DNA of 44,690 bases from SIG603 sp964369225. Lineage in GTDB: Bacteria > Bacillota > Clostridia > Oscillospirales > Acutalibacteraceae. This document shows, one piece after another, positions 7,189 to 16,319 of this stretch (the first letter of the stretch is position 1; every line of letters begins with the position of its first letter). Location: NCBI GenBank assembly GCA_964369225.1, contig CAYJER010000015.1:1-44690 (forward strand). The letters run 5' to 3'. The translations under genes were made by a program, and so were the position numbers. The notes beneath the pieces are model-generated. The model did not search any database. It saw nothing but the letters and a program-made list of their open reading frames with translations, and had not been told where the DNA came from.

Positions 7189-8928
7189 TTACAATGTTTT
7201 ATACTGACTATTTATTAAATTTGCGTAAAATCCATTCTTTTTTATTAGTTCGTGGTGATTTCCTTGTTCAATTATTCTACCCTTATCCATAACTAATATA
7301 ACATCAGCATTTCTAATTGTTGATAATCTGTGCGCCACTATAAAAGTAGTTCTGCCTTTCATCATCTTGCTAAAGGCTTCTTGTATTCTAAGTTCTGTTG
7401 CGGTGTCTATAGAGCTTGTAGCCTCGTCTAGTATTAACATTGGCGGCAAAGATAGCATTAGCCTTGCTATACATAAAAGCTGTTTTTGCCCTACAGATAA
7501 TGAACCACCGTTTTCACCAATTAAAGTGTCGTATCCTTTTGGAAGTCTTCTTATAAATCCGTGCGCTCTGGCTGATTTTGCCGCATTAATCACTTCTTCG
7601 TCTGTAGCGTTAGGATTTTTCATTTTAATGTTATCCTTAATACTGCCAGATTTCAGCCAAGTATCTTGCAATACCATTCCAAAAGAATTTCTTAAGGTTT
7701 GCCTTGACATCTGTTTTGTGCTAACACTGTCTATCAAAATGTCTCCGCTGTCAACCTCGTAAAATCTCATCAAAAGATTTATAACTGTAGTCTTACCACA
7801 GCCTGTAGGACCTACTATCGCAACTGTCTGCCCACTCTTAAGCTTTAGGTTAAAATCTTTTATAAGCTCTTTTTCTTTTGTGTAAGAAAAATCTACAGAC
7901 TTAATTTCTATGTCGCTACTTTTGTTTATCTTGTGTGCTTTATCTTTTTCATTTGGTAATGTTTCTTCCTCTAAAATCTCAAAAACTCTGTTAGCACAGG
8001 CAAGTGCGTTTTGAAGTTCTGCAATTACGCCTGAAATCTCGTTAAACGGCTTTGTGTATTGATTAGAGTATACAAGAAAGCTTGTAAGACCACCTACGCT
8101 AATTCCGCCGTTAATTGCAAGCAACGCACCAACAACCAAGGCACCAGCATAAACTATCGAGTTTACAAACCTTGTAGCTGGGTTAGTTAATGATGAAAAG
8201 AATGTTGCTTTTAGCGAACAGGCTCTTAATCTTTCGTTGACTTCATCAAAAGTCTCTAATATCTCATCTTCTCTTGAGAATGCTTTTACTGTTTTAAGTT
8301 CGCCTATAGCTTCATCAACTATGGCTGTCTGCTCTGCCCTAATCTCTGACTGCTGTTTAAACATCGAGTGAGTTTTATTCGCAATGAACGAGGCAACAAC
8401 GAACGAAAGCGGAGTTACCAAAACTACTACTAGGCTTATTTGCCAACTTAAACTAAGCATGAAACATAAAGTTCCAATTATTGTAAGAACTCCAATTAAG
8501 AACTGTGAAAAACCTAGCAATAATCCATCTAAGAATTGGTCAATATCGCTTATCATACGGCTTACTATATCACCGCTTTGCTTTTTGTCTATATACTTTA
8601 AAGGCAGTGACTGTATATGTGTGAAAAGGTCGTTTCTTAATTCTTTAACAACATTATAACTTATCTTGTTGTTTATTATTGTCATGAACCATTGAAACAC
8701 CGCAACACCCAATACGCATAGACCTATTGTCATCAGTATTGGAACTAATGCTTCAAAGTTTACACTGTTTTGCTCTTGTATTTTGTCTATTCCTTGCCCT
8801 ATAAGCACAGGTATATAAAGATTTAACGCAACTGTACTCATTGCAAAAATCAGTGAGAGTATTAAAAGCGGAATAAACTTTTTAATTCTCTTTATTATTT
8901 TTTTTGCGACTATACGTCTTTTAAACAT
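7189..8928 (-). CDS. ABC exporter half-transporter, catalytically competent partner
   Basis: 579 residues: membrane domain (about 15-310, six helices) fused to an ATPase domain. Walker A GPTGCGKT at 373-380, Q421, signature LSVGQ at 477-481, Walker B ending in D501 with catalytic E502, switch H533. The altered signature (V for G) is what is expected of the partner that pairs with a degenerate site. Together with the gene at 9355-11052 it forms a heterodimeric type IV exporter of the TM287/288, LmrCD or BmrCD type, for drugs, lipids or peptides; substrate unknown. The two genes are in the same order as in such operons but separated by 426 nt of nested repeats. SD AGGAGG-like sequence lies upstream of the ATG. 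Confidence 0.9.
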   Translation of the reverse strand: MFKRRIVAKKIIKRIKKFIPLLILSLIFAMSTVALNLYIPVLIGQGIDKIQEQNSVNFEALVPILMTIGLCVLGVAVFQWFMTIINNKISYNVVKELRNDLFTHIQSLPLKYIDKKQSGDIVSRMISDIDQFLDGLLLGFSQFLIGVLTIIGTLCFMLSLSWQISLVVVLVTPLSFVVASFIANKTHSMFKQQSEIRAEQTAIVDEAIGELKTVKAFSREDEILETFDEVNERLRACSLKATFFSSLTNPATRFVNSIVYAGALVVGALLAINGGISVGGLTSFLVYSNQYTKPFNEISGVIAELQNALACANRVFEILEEETLPNEKDKAHKINKSSDIEIKSVDFSYTKEKELIKDFNLKLKSGQTVAIVGPTGCGKTTVINLLMRFYEVDSGDILIDSVSTKQMSRQTLRNSFGMVLQDTWLKSGSIKDNIKMKNPNATDEEVINAAKSARAHGFIRRLPKGYDTLIGENGGSLSVGQKQLLCIARLMLSLPPMLILDEATSSIDTATELRIQEAFSKMMKGRTTFIVAHRLSTIRNADVILVMDKGRIIEQGNHHELIKKNGFYANLINSQYKTL

Positions 8929-8949
8929 TTTCTGCCTCCTTTGTTATTC

Positions 8950-9350
8950 GACTAATGGCTAAAGGTGAAGGACTATCAACAGACTTACCTCTTAACAAAT
9001 TTAGCCATGTAGTATCATGTAAAATCTAAAACTTGACATTTAAACCTTGTAAGTAATATATCAAACTTAATGCTATATTGTAGGGGAGGGTCTGTGTGCA
9101 GACGTGCCTCTTAGGATTTTGAGTTTAAAATTAATTCGTTAAATTTCACAAATCCATGTAGGGGCGGATATTATCCGCCTATGAAACTTAGGCAAAATCA
9201 TCAAATTCTTAGGCGGATAATATCCACCCCTACATGGCTAAATTTGCTAAGAGGCACGTCTGGTCTCTGTGCCCTCCCCTACAATATTTTAATAACTTTA
9301 TTTTTAGTCCATACTAAAAAGTCTTTCACCATTAGTCATTAGCCCTTAGC
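8950..9350 (-). repeat. Three-level nested palindrome between two exporter genes (9079-9284, inner 9157-9234)
   Basis: Outermost: GACTAATGGCTAAAGGTGAA near 8950 faces its inverted relative near 9310-9350. Next: TGTAGGGGAGGGTCT...CCCTCCCCTACA (9079-9284). Innermost: TGTAGGGGCGGATATTATCC to its complement (9157-9234). This fills the whole gap 8929-9354 between the two subunit genes. The central 150 nt is nearly identical to 15410-15560. Confidence 0.8.
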
Positions 9351-9354
9351 CTAA

Positions 9355-11052
9355 TTAGTTACTTTGTGGGAACTGTGCATAGTATATCTTTTGATATTCT
9401 TCACATACCTCTAAAAGCTTTTCATGTGTATTGCTTCCAACTAGTCTACCATCATCAAGCACTAAGATTAAATCTGCATTCAAAACAGATGATGCCCTTT
9501 GCGAAACTATAAATGTAGTTGGTCTGTTTGGAAGATTTGCTATACTCTTTCTTAAATTTGCATCTGTGGCATAATCAAGCGCACTCGAGCTATCATCAAG
9601 AATTAATATGTTTGAATTTTTCATCAAAGCTCTAGCAATTGTAAGCCTTTGTTTTTCTCCGCCAGAGAAATTTCTTCCACCTTGATCAACTGTTCTTTCT
9701 GTTCCGTCTTTAGCAAGCGAATTAGCCTGAGCTGTATTTAGTGCGGTTTGCATTTCTTCTTCGGTTGCATTTTCTTTTCCCCATTCAAGGTTAGATTTTA
9801 TGCTACCTTTAAAAAGCACAGCCTTTTGAGGCACAACAGCTATTTGCTCTGTTATATTTTCTAAATGTTTAACGTCTACTCCGTCTATTAAAACTGAACC
9901 ATTAGTGCAGTCGTAAAATCGTGGAATTAAGTTTACAAGTGAAGATTTACCAGAACCTGTAGAGCCTAGAACTCCTATAATTTGTCCTTTTTCAGCCTTA
10001 AAGCTTATATTAGATAACGCCTCATCACTGTCTTCATAATATTTAAGTGAAACATTCTTAAATTCAACCTCACCATTTATAGTTTGCTTTTTGTTTCCCT
10101 TATTTTGTGAAGGATTAGTTTGAAGAACTGTGACAATTCTTTTAGCACATGCCACAGCCTTAGTTGTTGCAACTATGAAGTCGGCAGTCTTGATAAGTTC
10201 TACCAAAATTTGCCCCATGTAGTTATAAAGAGCTATTACTTGCCCTTGGGTTAAAATTCCGCCGTCAACCTCTATCGCACCGTTGTATATTAGGAATATT
10301 ATTCCTAAATTTATAACAATAAATGTAAGAGGGTTAAGCAAAGCTGAAAATCTAGCAACATGAACCTGTGTGTTATATAGGTTGTTTGTCTTATTTTTAA
10401 ATCCTGTCACCTCTTCGTCTTCACGACAAAAGGCACGTAAAACCCTTACTCCACTAAGATTTTCACGTGAGGACTTTGTAACCTCGTCTAGGTTTGATTG
10501 AACTTTCTTGTATTTTGGCATTGTTAAAAGCATCATTCCAAACACTAACAAGCATAAAACAGGAACTACAATCAAGAAAATTAGACCTATTTGAAAGCTG
10601 ATTGTAAACGCCATAATCACAGAACCTGCCACAACAAAAGGCGAACGCAGTAATAGCCTTAAATTTAAATTTATTCCATTTTGCACCTGATTTACATCGG
10701 ATGTCATTCTAGTGATTAGTGTAGCGGTTGTTAGGCTGTCTATCTCTTTAAATCCAAAACTTTGAATTTTCTTCATTAGTGCATGTCTAAGTTTTGAAGA
10801 AAAACCGACTGCTGCCTTAGCTGCAAAATATTGAGCCGTAAAAGAGCATATCATCCCGACTACAGCTAGCGCTACCAAAATTAAACACATGTTTATTATG
10901 TAGCCTATGTCGTTGTTTTTAATTCCAACATCAATTATTAAAGCTACAAGCAAAGGTATGAATAACTCAAAACAAGCCTCTAATAATTTAAAGGCAGGTC
11001 CTATTATACATTCTTTTTTATAGTCTTTTAAAAATACAGCTAATTGTTTCAT
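9355..11052 (-). CDS. ABC exporter half-transporter, degenerate-site partner
   Basis: 565 residues: six membrane helices (about 15-300) and an ATPase domain. Walker A GSTGSGKS at 363-370, Q-loop at 409, canonical signature FSGGE at 462-466. Walker B ends D486 D487, so the catalytic Glu is Asp, and the switch His is Gln (Q518 in SQR). Both changes are hallmarks of the non-hydrolysing site in heterodimeric exporters, complementing the LSVGQ/E502 subunit encoded downstream. The conserved leader element copy B ends at its ATG and supplies AAGG as ribosome site. First gene of the exporter pair. Confidence 0.9.
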   Translation of the reverse strand: MKQLAVFLKDYKKECIIGPAFKLLEACFELFIPLLVALIIDVGIKNNDIGYIINMCLILVALAVVGMICSFTAQYFAAKAAVGFSSKLRHALMKKIQSFGFKEIDSLTTATLITRMTSDVNQVQNGINLNLRLLLRSPFVVAGSVIMAFTISFQIGLIFLIVVPVLCLLVFGMMLLTMPKYKKVQSNLDEVTKSSRENLSGVRVLRAFCREDEEVTGFKNKTNNLYNTQVHVARFSALLNPLTFIVINLGIIFLIYNGAIEVDGGILTQGQVIALYNYMGQILVELIKTADFIVATTKAVACAKRIVTVLQTNPSQNKGNKKQTINGEVEFKNVSLKYYEDSDEALSNISFKAEKGQIIGVLGSTGSGKSSLVNLIPRFYDCTNGSVLIDGVDVKHLENITEQIAVVPQKAVLFKGSIKSNLEWGKENATEEEMQTALNTAQANSLAKDGTERTVDQGGRNFSGGEKQRLTIARALMKNSNILILDDSSSALDYATDANLRKSIANLPNRPTTFIVSQRASSVLNADLILVLDDGRLVGSNTHEKLLEVCEEYQKIYYAQFPQSN

Positions 11053-11130
11053 TATATGTCCTTGTCATTTTTTCCGCATATAATACGATTAAAATTTCGG
11101 GTTAATTCCCCGTGACTGTCCTTTCTCTTT
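11053..11130 (-). promoter_or_regulatory. Conserved 5' leader element, copy B
   Basis: Minus strand GAGAAAGGACAGTCACGGGG, perfect CGGG/CCCG hairpin, then a CGTAT/ATGCG stem flanked by ATTTT/AAAAT, then TGACAAGG and the ATG. The stem bases differ from the common CGCAT/GTGCG but still pair, supporting RNA structure. The rest of the 393-nt gap up to 11445 holds the palindrome at 11166-11372. Confidence 0.7.
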
Positions 11131-11165
11131 GATTTTTTACACATACTTCAATTTATGCTAACTAT

Positions 11166-11372
11166 TGTAGGGGAGGGTCTTGAGTGCAGACCTGCCTCTT
11201 AGCAAATTTAACCATGTAGGAGACGGGTTTTCCGTCCCGAAAAACTAGAGGTTTTAGCTAAATTTTCACGGAACGGAAAACCCGTCCCCTACATTTATTT
11301 GTGCGTTTTAACGAATTTATTTTAAACTCAAAATCCTAATCAACACGTCTGCACTCAAGACCCTCCCCTACA
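11166..11372 (-). repeat. Nested palindromic element, inner element 11215-11293
   Basis: Same construction as 4028-4233: outer TGTAGGGGAGGGTCT arms with GCAGACCTGCCTCTTAGC, inner GACGGGTTTTCCGTCCCG arms. The two outer arms do not match each other fully (CCTCTTAG left, TAATCAAC right), so it is a mosaic. Confidence 0.8.
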
Positions 11373-11445
11373 ATAATTTAACAAATTTATTTTTAATCCA
11401 TACTAGATTTTTATTTAAAAAGTGGGCAAATCTATCAATTATGAA

Positions 11446-13059
11446 TTATAAATTTTGTTTCAGTTTAAATAGTTTAATTATTATATGTCCTTTTGGGATA
11501 TATGCAACATCTTCATATTTAATAAATTTAAATATAAATAGGCTTAACACATATATAATTACTGCAACAGGAATTATTATCAATATAGTAAACTTTGAAA
11601 CTATGAAAAGTTCTATTAATCTGTAAATACCGAACGACACCACACCCATTATCACAGCTGAAATCATAGGACCTTTTGCAGATTTTAACATTCCGTCCCA
11701 TGTGATATTGTGTCGTCTCATTGAGTTTAAGTTAAGCGATAAAATAACAACATATCCAACAAAAGTACTCATTGGTGAACCCATTACATTTATGCTTGGA
11801 ATTGAAACTAATATAAACGATAAAATAATTTTAACTATTCCACCTATTGCCATGTTAATTACAGGCAACTTTGTTTTTCCAAAAGATTGAAGTATGGTGT
11901 TAGTTGTATAAATTGCCGTGTTAAACGCAATCGACATGCTAAGCAAGCTAAGTATAGGCGCTGTGCCAGATGCTGCCTCACTGTTGTTAAACAGTAATAA
12001 ATCAGAAATCGGGAATGAGAACAAAGCCATTGCGATACTCGCCGGAACTGAAAGCATCAAGGTAACTCTCATAGAAAGAGTTGTAAATTTTTTGATGTCT
12101 GCCTTGTCGTCTCTTGCAACTGCACCAGAAAGTATAGGCAACAAACTTATAGAAATTGGAACAACAAAGGCTGTAGGCAAGTCAAAAAACTTTTTAGCGT
12201 GACCTAAAAGACCTCTTGCTGTAAGCGCTTCTGACTCTGTAAGTCCTGCTCCGTCTTTAAGTCTTGCCATTAAAATGGCTGAATCTATGTTATCAAGCAC
12301 TGTTAAAAAGCATGAACCTATGATAATAGGTATTGAAAATGTTATTATGTTCTTAAATATTACATTTGTAGGGCTTACTTCAGATGTATCCTCTAATATT
12401 AACTTTTTCTCTCTTTTATTAAGCCATAATTTATAGAAGAATAAATAAATTGTCGCAACACTAGCACTTATAGAAACACCTACAATAGCACCTGTAGCAG
12501 CCATTTGATCTGAACCGTTTGTCTCCATTATATACATGGCTAGACCAACACCTACAACAATCTTGATTACCGCCTCTATAACTTGTGATGTAGCAGTTGG
12601 AATCATGTTAGATAAACCTTGGAAATATCCTCTAAACGCACAGGTTACAGAAAGGAAAAAGACTGTAGGAGCTAACGCTATTATTGTGGATTGCGCCCCA
12701 GGATTGCCCATAAAATTAGCAATTACCCCAGAGAATGCCATCATTATAAAAGAACATACTCCACCAGAAACTAAAAATATCGCAAGTGAAACATTGAATA
12801 TTCTTCTTTGTTCTTTTGGTTTTTTCTGCGCATAGGCAGCGCCAACTAATTTAGACACCGCAACAGGCACACCAGAAGTTGAAAGTATTAAAAATAGCGT
12901 GAAAATCTCATAAGCTGTATAGAAATACGACATTCCCTCTACGCTTATAAGATTTGCAAGCGGTATTGTAAAAAGCAGGCTTAGCAATTTAACTATTAAT
13001 GTAGCTGCCGCTAGAATTGCTGTACCCTGCAAAAAATTTTGTTTTTGCTCTTTTGGCAT
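11446..13059 (-). CDS. Polysaccharide/lipid flippase of the MOP superfamily (SpoVB/MurJ-like)
   Basis: 537 residues from MPKEQKQNFLQG; about 14 membrane helices. The N-terminal GTAILAAATLIVKLLSLLF and the TSGVPVAVSKLVG motif in helix 2-3 are typical of the SpoVB/YtgP group of oligosaccharide or lipid II flippases. Members move undecaprenyl-linked wall precursors across the membrane; whether this one is a MurJ-type lipid II flippase or a sporulation/capsule type cannot be told. The upstream frame stays open through the leader copy C (in-frame ATG at 13074, GTG at 13086), but 13059 is the start that matches family N-termini. Same direction as the ABC exporter but with its own leader, so probably a separate transcript. 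Confidence 0.85.
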   Translation of the reverse strand: MPKEQKQNFLQGTAILAAATLIVKLLSLLFTIPLANLISVEGMSYFYTAYEIFTLFLILSTSGVPVAVSKLVGAAYAQKKPKEQRRIFNVSLAIFLVSGGVCSFIMMAFSGVIANFMGNPGAQSTIIALAPTVFFLSVTCAFRGYFQGLSNMIPTATSQVIEAVIKIVVGVGLAMYIMETNGSDQMAATGAIVGVSISASVATIYLFFYKLWLNKREKKLILEDTSEVSPTNVIFKNIITFSIPIIIGSCFLTVLDNIDSAILMARLKDGAGLTESEALTARGLLGHAKKFFDLPTAFVVPISISLLPILSGAVARDDKADIKKFTTLSMRVTLMLSVPASIAMALFSFPISDLLLFNNSEAASGTAPILSLLSMSIAFNTAIYTTNTILQSFGKTKLPVINMAIGGIVKIILSFILVSIPSINVMGSPMSTFVGYVVILSLNLNSMRRHNITWDGMLKSAKGPMISAVIMGVVSFGIYRLIELFIVSKFTILIIIPVAVIIYVLSLFIFKFIKYEDVAYIPKGHIIIKLFKLKQNL

Positions 13060-13133
13060 TTTTATAACCATGTCATTTTGCCGCACAAAATGCGATAAAT
13101 TTCCGGAGTTGTTCCCCGTGACTGTCCTTTCTA
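13060..13133 (-). promoter_or_regulatory. Conserved 5' leader element, copy C
   Basis: Minus strand GAAAGGACAGTCACGGGG, shortened GG/CC hairpin, CGCAT/GTGCG hairpin, TGACATGG, then the flippase ATG. In this copy the whole leader is open in frame with the gene, reading ERTVTGNN and so on, so readthrough translation is formally possible. Confidence 0.65.
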
Positions 13134-13139
13134 TTGTTT

Positions 13140-13216
13140 TGTAGGGGCGACCTGTGGTCGTCCGAGAATTTAGTTAAAACTCCATATTTTTCGGGACGGA
13201 AAACCCGTCCCCTACA
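13140..13216 (-). repeat. Chimeric palindromic element with unlike arms
   Basis: Left arm TGTAGGGGCGACC with its own short hairpin; right arm GGGACGGAAAACCCGTCC with CCCCTACA. The ends pair but the inner arms come from two different subfamilies. Confidence 0.7.
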
Positions 13217-13242
13217 TTAAACTGTTCGATTCAACAAATTTA

Positions 13243-13608
13243 CTAAAACCTAGCGTTCTCATAAAAGGCATTTTCTATATGAGAATATTCAATAACCTTT
13301 CCGTTATCGGTTATAACACAGCAAACATCGAACCTATAATTTTCTTGTGTTTTAGAAAGCATTTGATAATATTTAGCCGTGGAAATTATCTTTTTTCTTT
13401 TATAGTAGTCAACCGCCTCGGCTGGATGATGCCACGAGTTTTTGTCTCTTGTCTTAACTTCAATAAATATAACGGTGTCATTCTTTTTTGCGATTATGTC
13501 AATCTCGCCAAATTTCGACCTGAAATTTCTTGTTATAATCTTATATTTGCTTTTTTTGAGCATTTTAACACAATAATCCTCGCCTTTTTTCCCAATTATA
13601 AGACTCAT
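13243..13608 (-). CDS. yraN: UPF0102 family protein YraN
   Basis: 121 residues. It has the family pattern G..GE.y....L...y.i..rN.r...GEIDIIA (G34-E35-I36-D37) and FIEVKTR (E50, K52), i.e. a PD-(D/E)xK nuclease-like fold. The molecular role of the family is not established; structural class suggests DNA or RNA cleavage or Holliday-junction-type binding. In many Firmicutes it lies next to rnhB, as here (182 nt upstream on the strand). AAAGG lies upstream of the ATG. Confidence 0.9.
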   Translation of the reverse strand: MSLIIGKKGEDYCVKMLKKSKYKIITRNFRSKFGEIDIIAKKNDTVIFIEVKTRDKNSWHHPAEAVDYYKRKKIISTAKYYQMLSKTQENYRFDVCCVITDNGKVIEYSHIENAFYENARF

Positions 13609-13648
13609 ATAACACCTTTCTATTTTATGTACTTTCTTAATGCTTAAT

Positions 13649-13765
13649 TGTAGGGGTGAACCTCTGTGTTTATTAGAAAAATATCCTTGTAGGGGCGGAT
13701 ATCATCCGCCTAAAAAGCCCTTAATTTAGTCTAAATTTCACAGGCGGATAATATCCGCCCCTACA
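13649..13765 (-). repeat. Palindromic element with a lone outer arm (complete element 13688-13765)
   Basis: TGTAGGGGCGGATATCATCC at 13688 pairs with the arm ending at 13765. A partial outer left arm (TGTAGGGGTGAACCTC) begins at 13649 with no matching right arm. Confidence 0.75.
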
Positions 13766-13790
13766 ATTTATGCGTTTTAACAAATTAAGT

Positions 13791-14396
13791 TTAATCTAAC
13801 AATCCTTTTGCCCTTAATTTTTTAAGGAACGAATTTCTGTGAATATCGGTGACTCCATATTTTATTAAGGCTTCAATATGTTGTTTTGTGCCGTATCCTT
13901 TATGTTTTGCAAACCCGTATTCAGGGTAAATTTTATCCATTTCTATCATTTCTCTGTCACGGCTTACTTTTGCCAAAATGGATGCCGCCGCAATATTTGG
14001 TGAAAGGCTGTCTCCCTTTACAATAGACATTCCCTCTATTTCAAGGTTTGGCAATTTATTTCCGTCTACTAAGGCGAAATCTGCATTTATTCCACTGCAT
14101 GCAGTCTGCATTGCAAGCATGGTCGCCTGTAAAATATTAATTTCATCGATAATTTTGCAGTCTACATCTGCAATTTTATAGGCTATTGCCTTTTCTTTTA
14201 TAATTTCAAAAAGATATTCTCTTTTTTTCTCGGTAAGTTTTTTAGAGTCGTTAAGCCCGTCAATTTCACAATCTATAGGCAAAATAACCGCCGAGGCAAA
14301 AACCGACCCTGCAAAAGGGCCTCTTCCTGCCTCGTCAATTCCACATATCATTTTATAGCCTTTATCTCTTAAGGCTATTTCATATTCATAGTTCAT
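13791..14396 (-). CDS. rnhB: Ribonuclease HII
   Basis: 201 residues, normal length. Acts on RNA in RNA-DNA hybrids, including single embedded ribonucleotides. The signature CGIDEAGRGPFAG gives D21 and E22; D111 (LVDGNK) and D147 (VSRDREM) complete the DEDD metal site. The gene overlaps the end of rbgA by 4 nt (ATGA-type overlap), so the two are translationally coupled. The pairing rbgA-rnhB is the usual Firmicutes arrangement. Confidence 0.97.
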   Translation of the reverse strand: MNYEYEIALRDKGYKMICGIDEAGRGPFAGSVFASAVILPIDCEIDGLNDSKKLTEKKREYLFEIIKEKAIAYKIADVDCKIIDEINILQATMLAMQTACSGINADFALVDGNKLPNLEIEGMSIVKGDSLSPNIAAASILAKVSRDREMIEMDKIYPEYGFAKHKGYGTKQHIEALIKYGVTDIHRNSFLKKLRAKGLLD

Positions 14397-15280
14397 AGTT
14401 GTTCTAGGGTAATTCTGCCTAGTTTTCCTGCTCTAAACTCGTCAAGAACAGATATCGCCGCTCTTTCTGTGTTTATCTCGCCACCAGAAATAAGCATTCC
14501 CCTTTTCCTTCCTACGGCTTCAAGTATTTCATATCCTTTCATTTCGTCGCTAACTTCAACCTCATAACGGTTTGAAACAGCGTTTGGATACATTTTCTTT
14601 AGCTCTTCAAGCAAGATACATGCTAGTCCCTCGATGTCTACTACATCATCTTTAACAGCGCCAGTCATTGCAAGCCTTTGCCCTACCTCTGGGTCTTCAA
14701 ACTTAGGCCATAGAACACCCGGAGTATCAAGAAGTTCAAAACCTTCTCTAATAGTAAACCAACGGTTTTCTCTTGTGACACCTGGTCTGTCTTGAACATC
14801 TGCCTTACCAGCCTTGCCTTTGCACATTTTGTTTATAAGCGAAGACTTACCAACATTCGGAATACCTACAACCATGATTTTTATAGGTCTTCCTATCATG
14901 CCTTTTCTAGCCCAAGCCTCAACTTGCTCTTTTAGCACCTCTTTACACGCTGGCAAAAGTTGATTTAAACCTCTACCACTCTTACAGTCTATTTGAACCG
15001 CCTTTATCTTCTTTGAAGCAAAAAAGTTCAGCCATTTTTCTGTTTGTCTAGGGTCTGCCATGTCTGTTTTGTTAAGCAGAATTATCCTAGACTTTGACTT
15101 AATTATGCTGTCAAGCACAGGGTTTCTACTGCTAAGCGGAATACGAGCGTCCACAATTTCTGCTACAATGTCAACAAGTTTAAGACTGCTCTCAATCTTT
15201 CTTTTGGTTCTTGTCATGTGACCCGGAAACCATTGTATTCTAATACTATTGTTTTGTTCTTCAAAAGAATTTTGTTTCAT
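14393..15280 (-). CDS. rbgA: Ribosome biogenesis GTPase A (YlqF)
   Basis: 295 residues. Circularly permuted GTPase that matures the 50S subunit (late assembly around uL6/uL16). IQWFPGHM at 15-22 is the family N-terminus. G4 NKTD at 70-73 comes before G1 GIPNVGKS at 139-146 and G3 DTPG at 185-188, which is the permuted order. GGAG stands 8 nt before the ATG. It leads the rbgA-rnhB pair; the 339-nt gap to lepB is filled by a nested palindrome, so an own promoter is likely but not evident. Confidence 0.97.
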   Translation of the reverse strand: MKQNSFEEQNNSIRIQWFPGHMTRTKRKIESSLKLVDIVAEIVDARIPLSSRNPVLDSIIKSKSRIILLNKTDMADPRQTEKWLNFFASKKIKAVQIDCKSGRGLNQLLPACKEVLKEQVEAWARKGMIGRPIKIMVVGIPNVGKSSLINKMCKGKAGKADVQDRPGVTRENRWFTIREGFELLDTPGVLWPKFEDPEVGQRLAMTGAVKDDVVDIEGLACILLEELKKMYPNAVSNRYEVEVSDEMKGYEILEAVGRKRGMLISGGEINTERAAISVLDEFRAGKLGRITLEQL

Positions 15281-15339
15281 CTATTTTCTCCATTTTTTTA
15301 AATAATCGATATCGTTCCTAAGCAATTTTAATGCTTATT

Positions 15340-15592
15340 TGTAGGGGAGGGTCTCAAGTCTTAGACTTAAGCAAACTTAAATGTACATTGTAGGGGAGGG
15401 TCTCTGCGCAGACGTGCCTCTTAGGATTTTGAGTTTAAAATTAATTCGTTAAATTTCACAAATCCATGTAGGGGCGGATATTATCCGCCTATGAAACTTA
15501 GGCAAAATTACCAAATTCTTAGGCGGATAATATCCGCCCCTACATGGCTAAATTTGCTAATCAACACGTCTGCACTCAGACCCTCCCCTACA
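15340..15592 (-). repeat. Nested palindromic element plus orphan arm (complete 15389-15592, inner 15467-15544)
   Basis: An isolated TGTAGGGGAGGGTCT arm at 15340 is followed by a complete outer/inner pair. Its core is nearly identical to the one at 9079-9284, but the right outer arm is different (ATCAACACGTCTG instead of AGAGGCACGTCTG). It occupies nearly the whole gap 15281-15619. Confidence 0.8.
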
Positions 15593-15619
15593 ATGTTTTT
15601 ACAAATTTATTTTATCGGC

Positions 15620-16162
15620 TCACACCCCGCCGAATTTATCAAACGGCAAGAATCTGATTAAGGCTTTACCAGTAATATTTCTCTCGTCTATCATTCCAAC
15701 AGACTGAAAACGGCTGTCCTCTGAAACTCCTCTGTTATCGCCTAAAACAAACAATGTGTTCTCTGGAACAACTGTTGGGAACTCTAATTGAGGCAAATAT
15801 TCAGGTGCTTTAAGTGTCATTCCGTTTTCAAGACCAAACTGGCTCTCATCAAGCGCTACACCGTCTACATAAACTGTACCTGTCTCTACATCAATGTCAA
15901 CAGTTTGCCCCTCTGTTGCAATAACTCTTTTAATTATAGGATTTTCTAAAACCTCATTCGCTACAACAATGTCACCTTGTTCATAGCCAAAATTTATACA
16001 ACTAATTACCAATCTATCGCCATTTTCAAGGTTTGGCAACATGGAATTTCCGTTTACCGCAACAACTTTAAAAACAAATGAGAACAATATAACCACTACT
16101 GCAATGGCTACAACTAGCTCCTCGACTATTGCAAAAATATCTTTTTGAATTTTTTTACTCAT
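15620..16162 (-). CDS. lepB: Signal peptidase I
   Basis: 180 residues, Gram-positive length. One N-terminal membrane helix (about 12-34) and an extracytoplasmic S26 catalytic domain. Nucleophile S40 in NGNSMLP, general base K78 in NPIIKRV, and the box LGDNRGVSEDSR at 140-151. It removes signal peptides from Sec-exported proteins, several of which are encoded in this window. The position between rplS and rbgA is the standard Firmicutes order; two small membrane protein genes are inserted between rplS and lepB here. Confidence 0.96.
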   Translation of the reverse strand: MSKKIQKDIFAIVEELVVAIAVVVILFSFVFKVVAVNGNSMLPNLENGDRLVISCINFGYEQGDIVVANEVLENPIIKRVIATEGQTVDIDVETGTVYVDGVALDESQFGLENGMTLKAPEYLPQLEFPTVVPENTLFVLGDNRGVSEDSRFQSVGMIDERNITGKALIRFLPFDKFGGV

Positions 16163-16319
16163 ATATACAAATCAAACCTACAAGGCTTGCCTTTCGTTAA
16201 AATTATCTTATTAATATGATAACATTAATTTATGAAAAAATAAAGTAAAAAATAACAAAGAGAGGTAAAAATACCCCCCTTTTAGATCGAATTTATTGGT
16301 TATTCTAAACAAATTTCAA

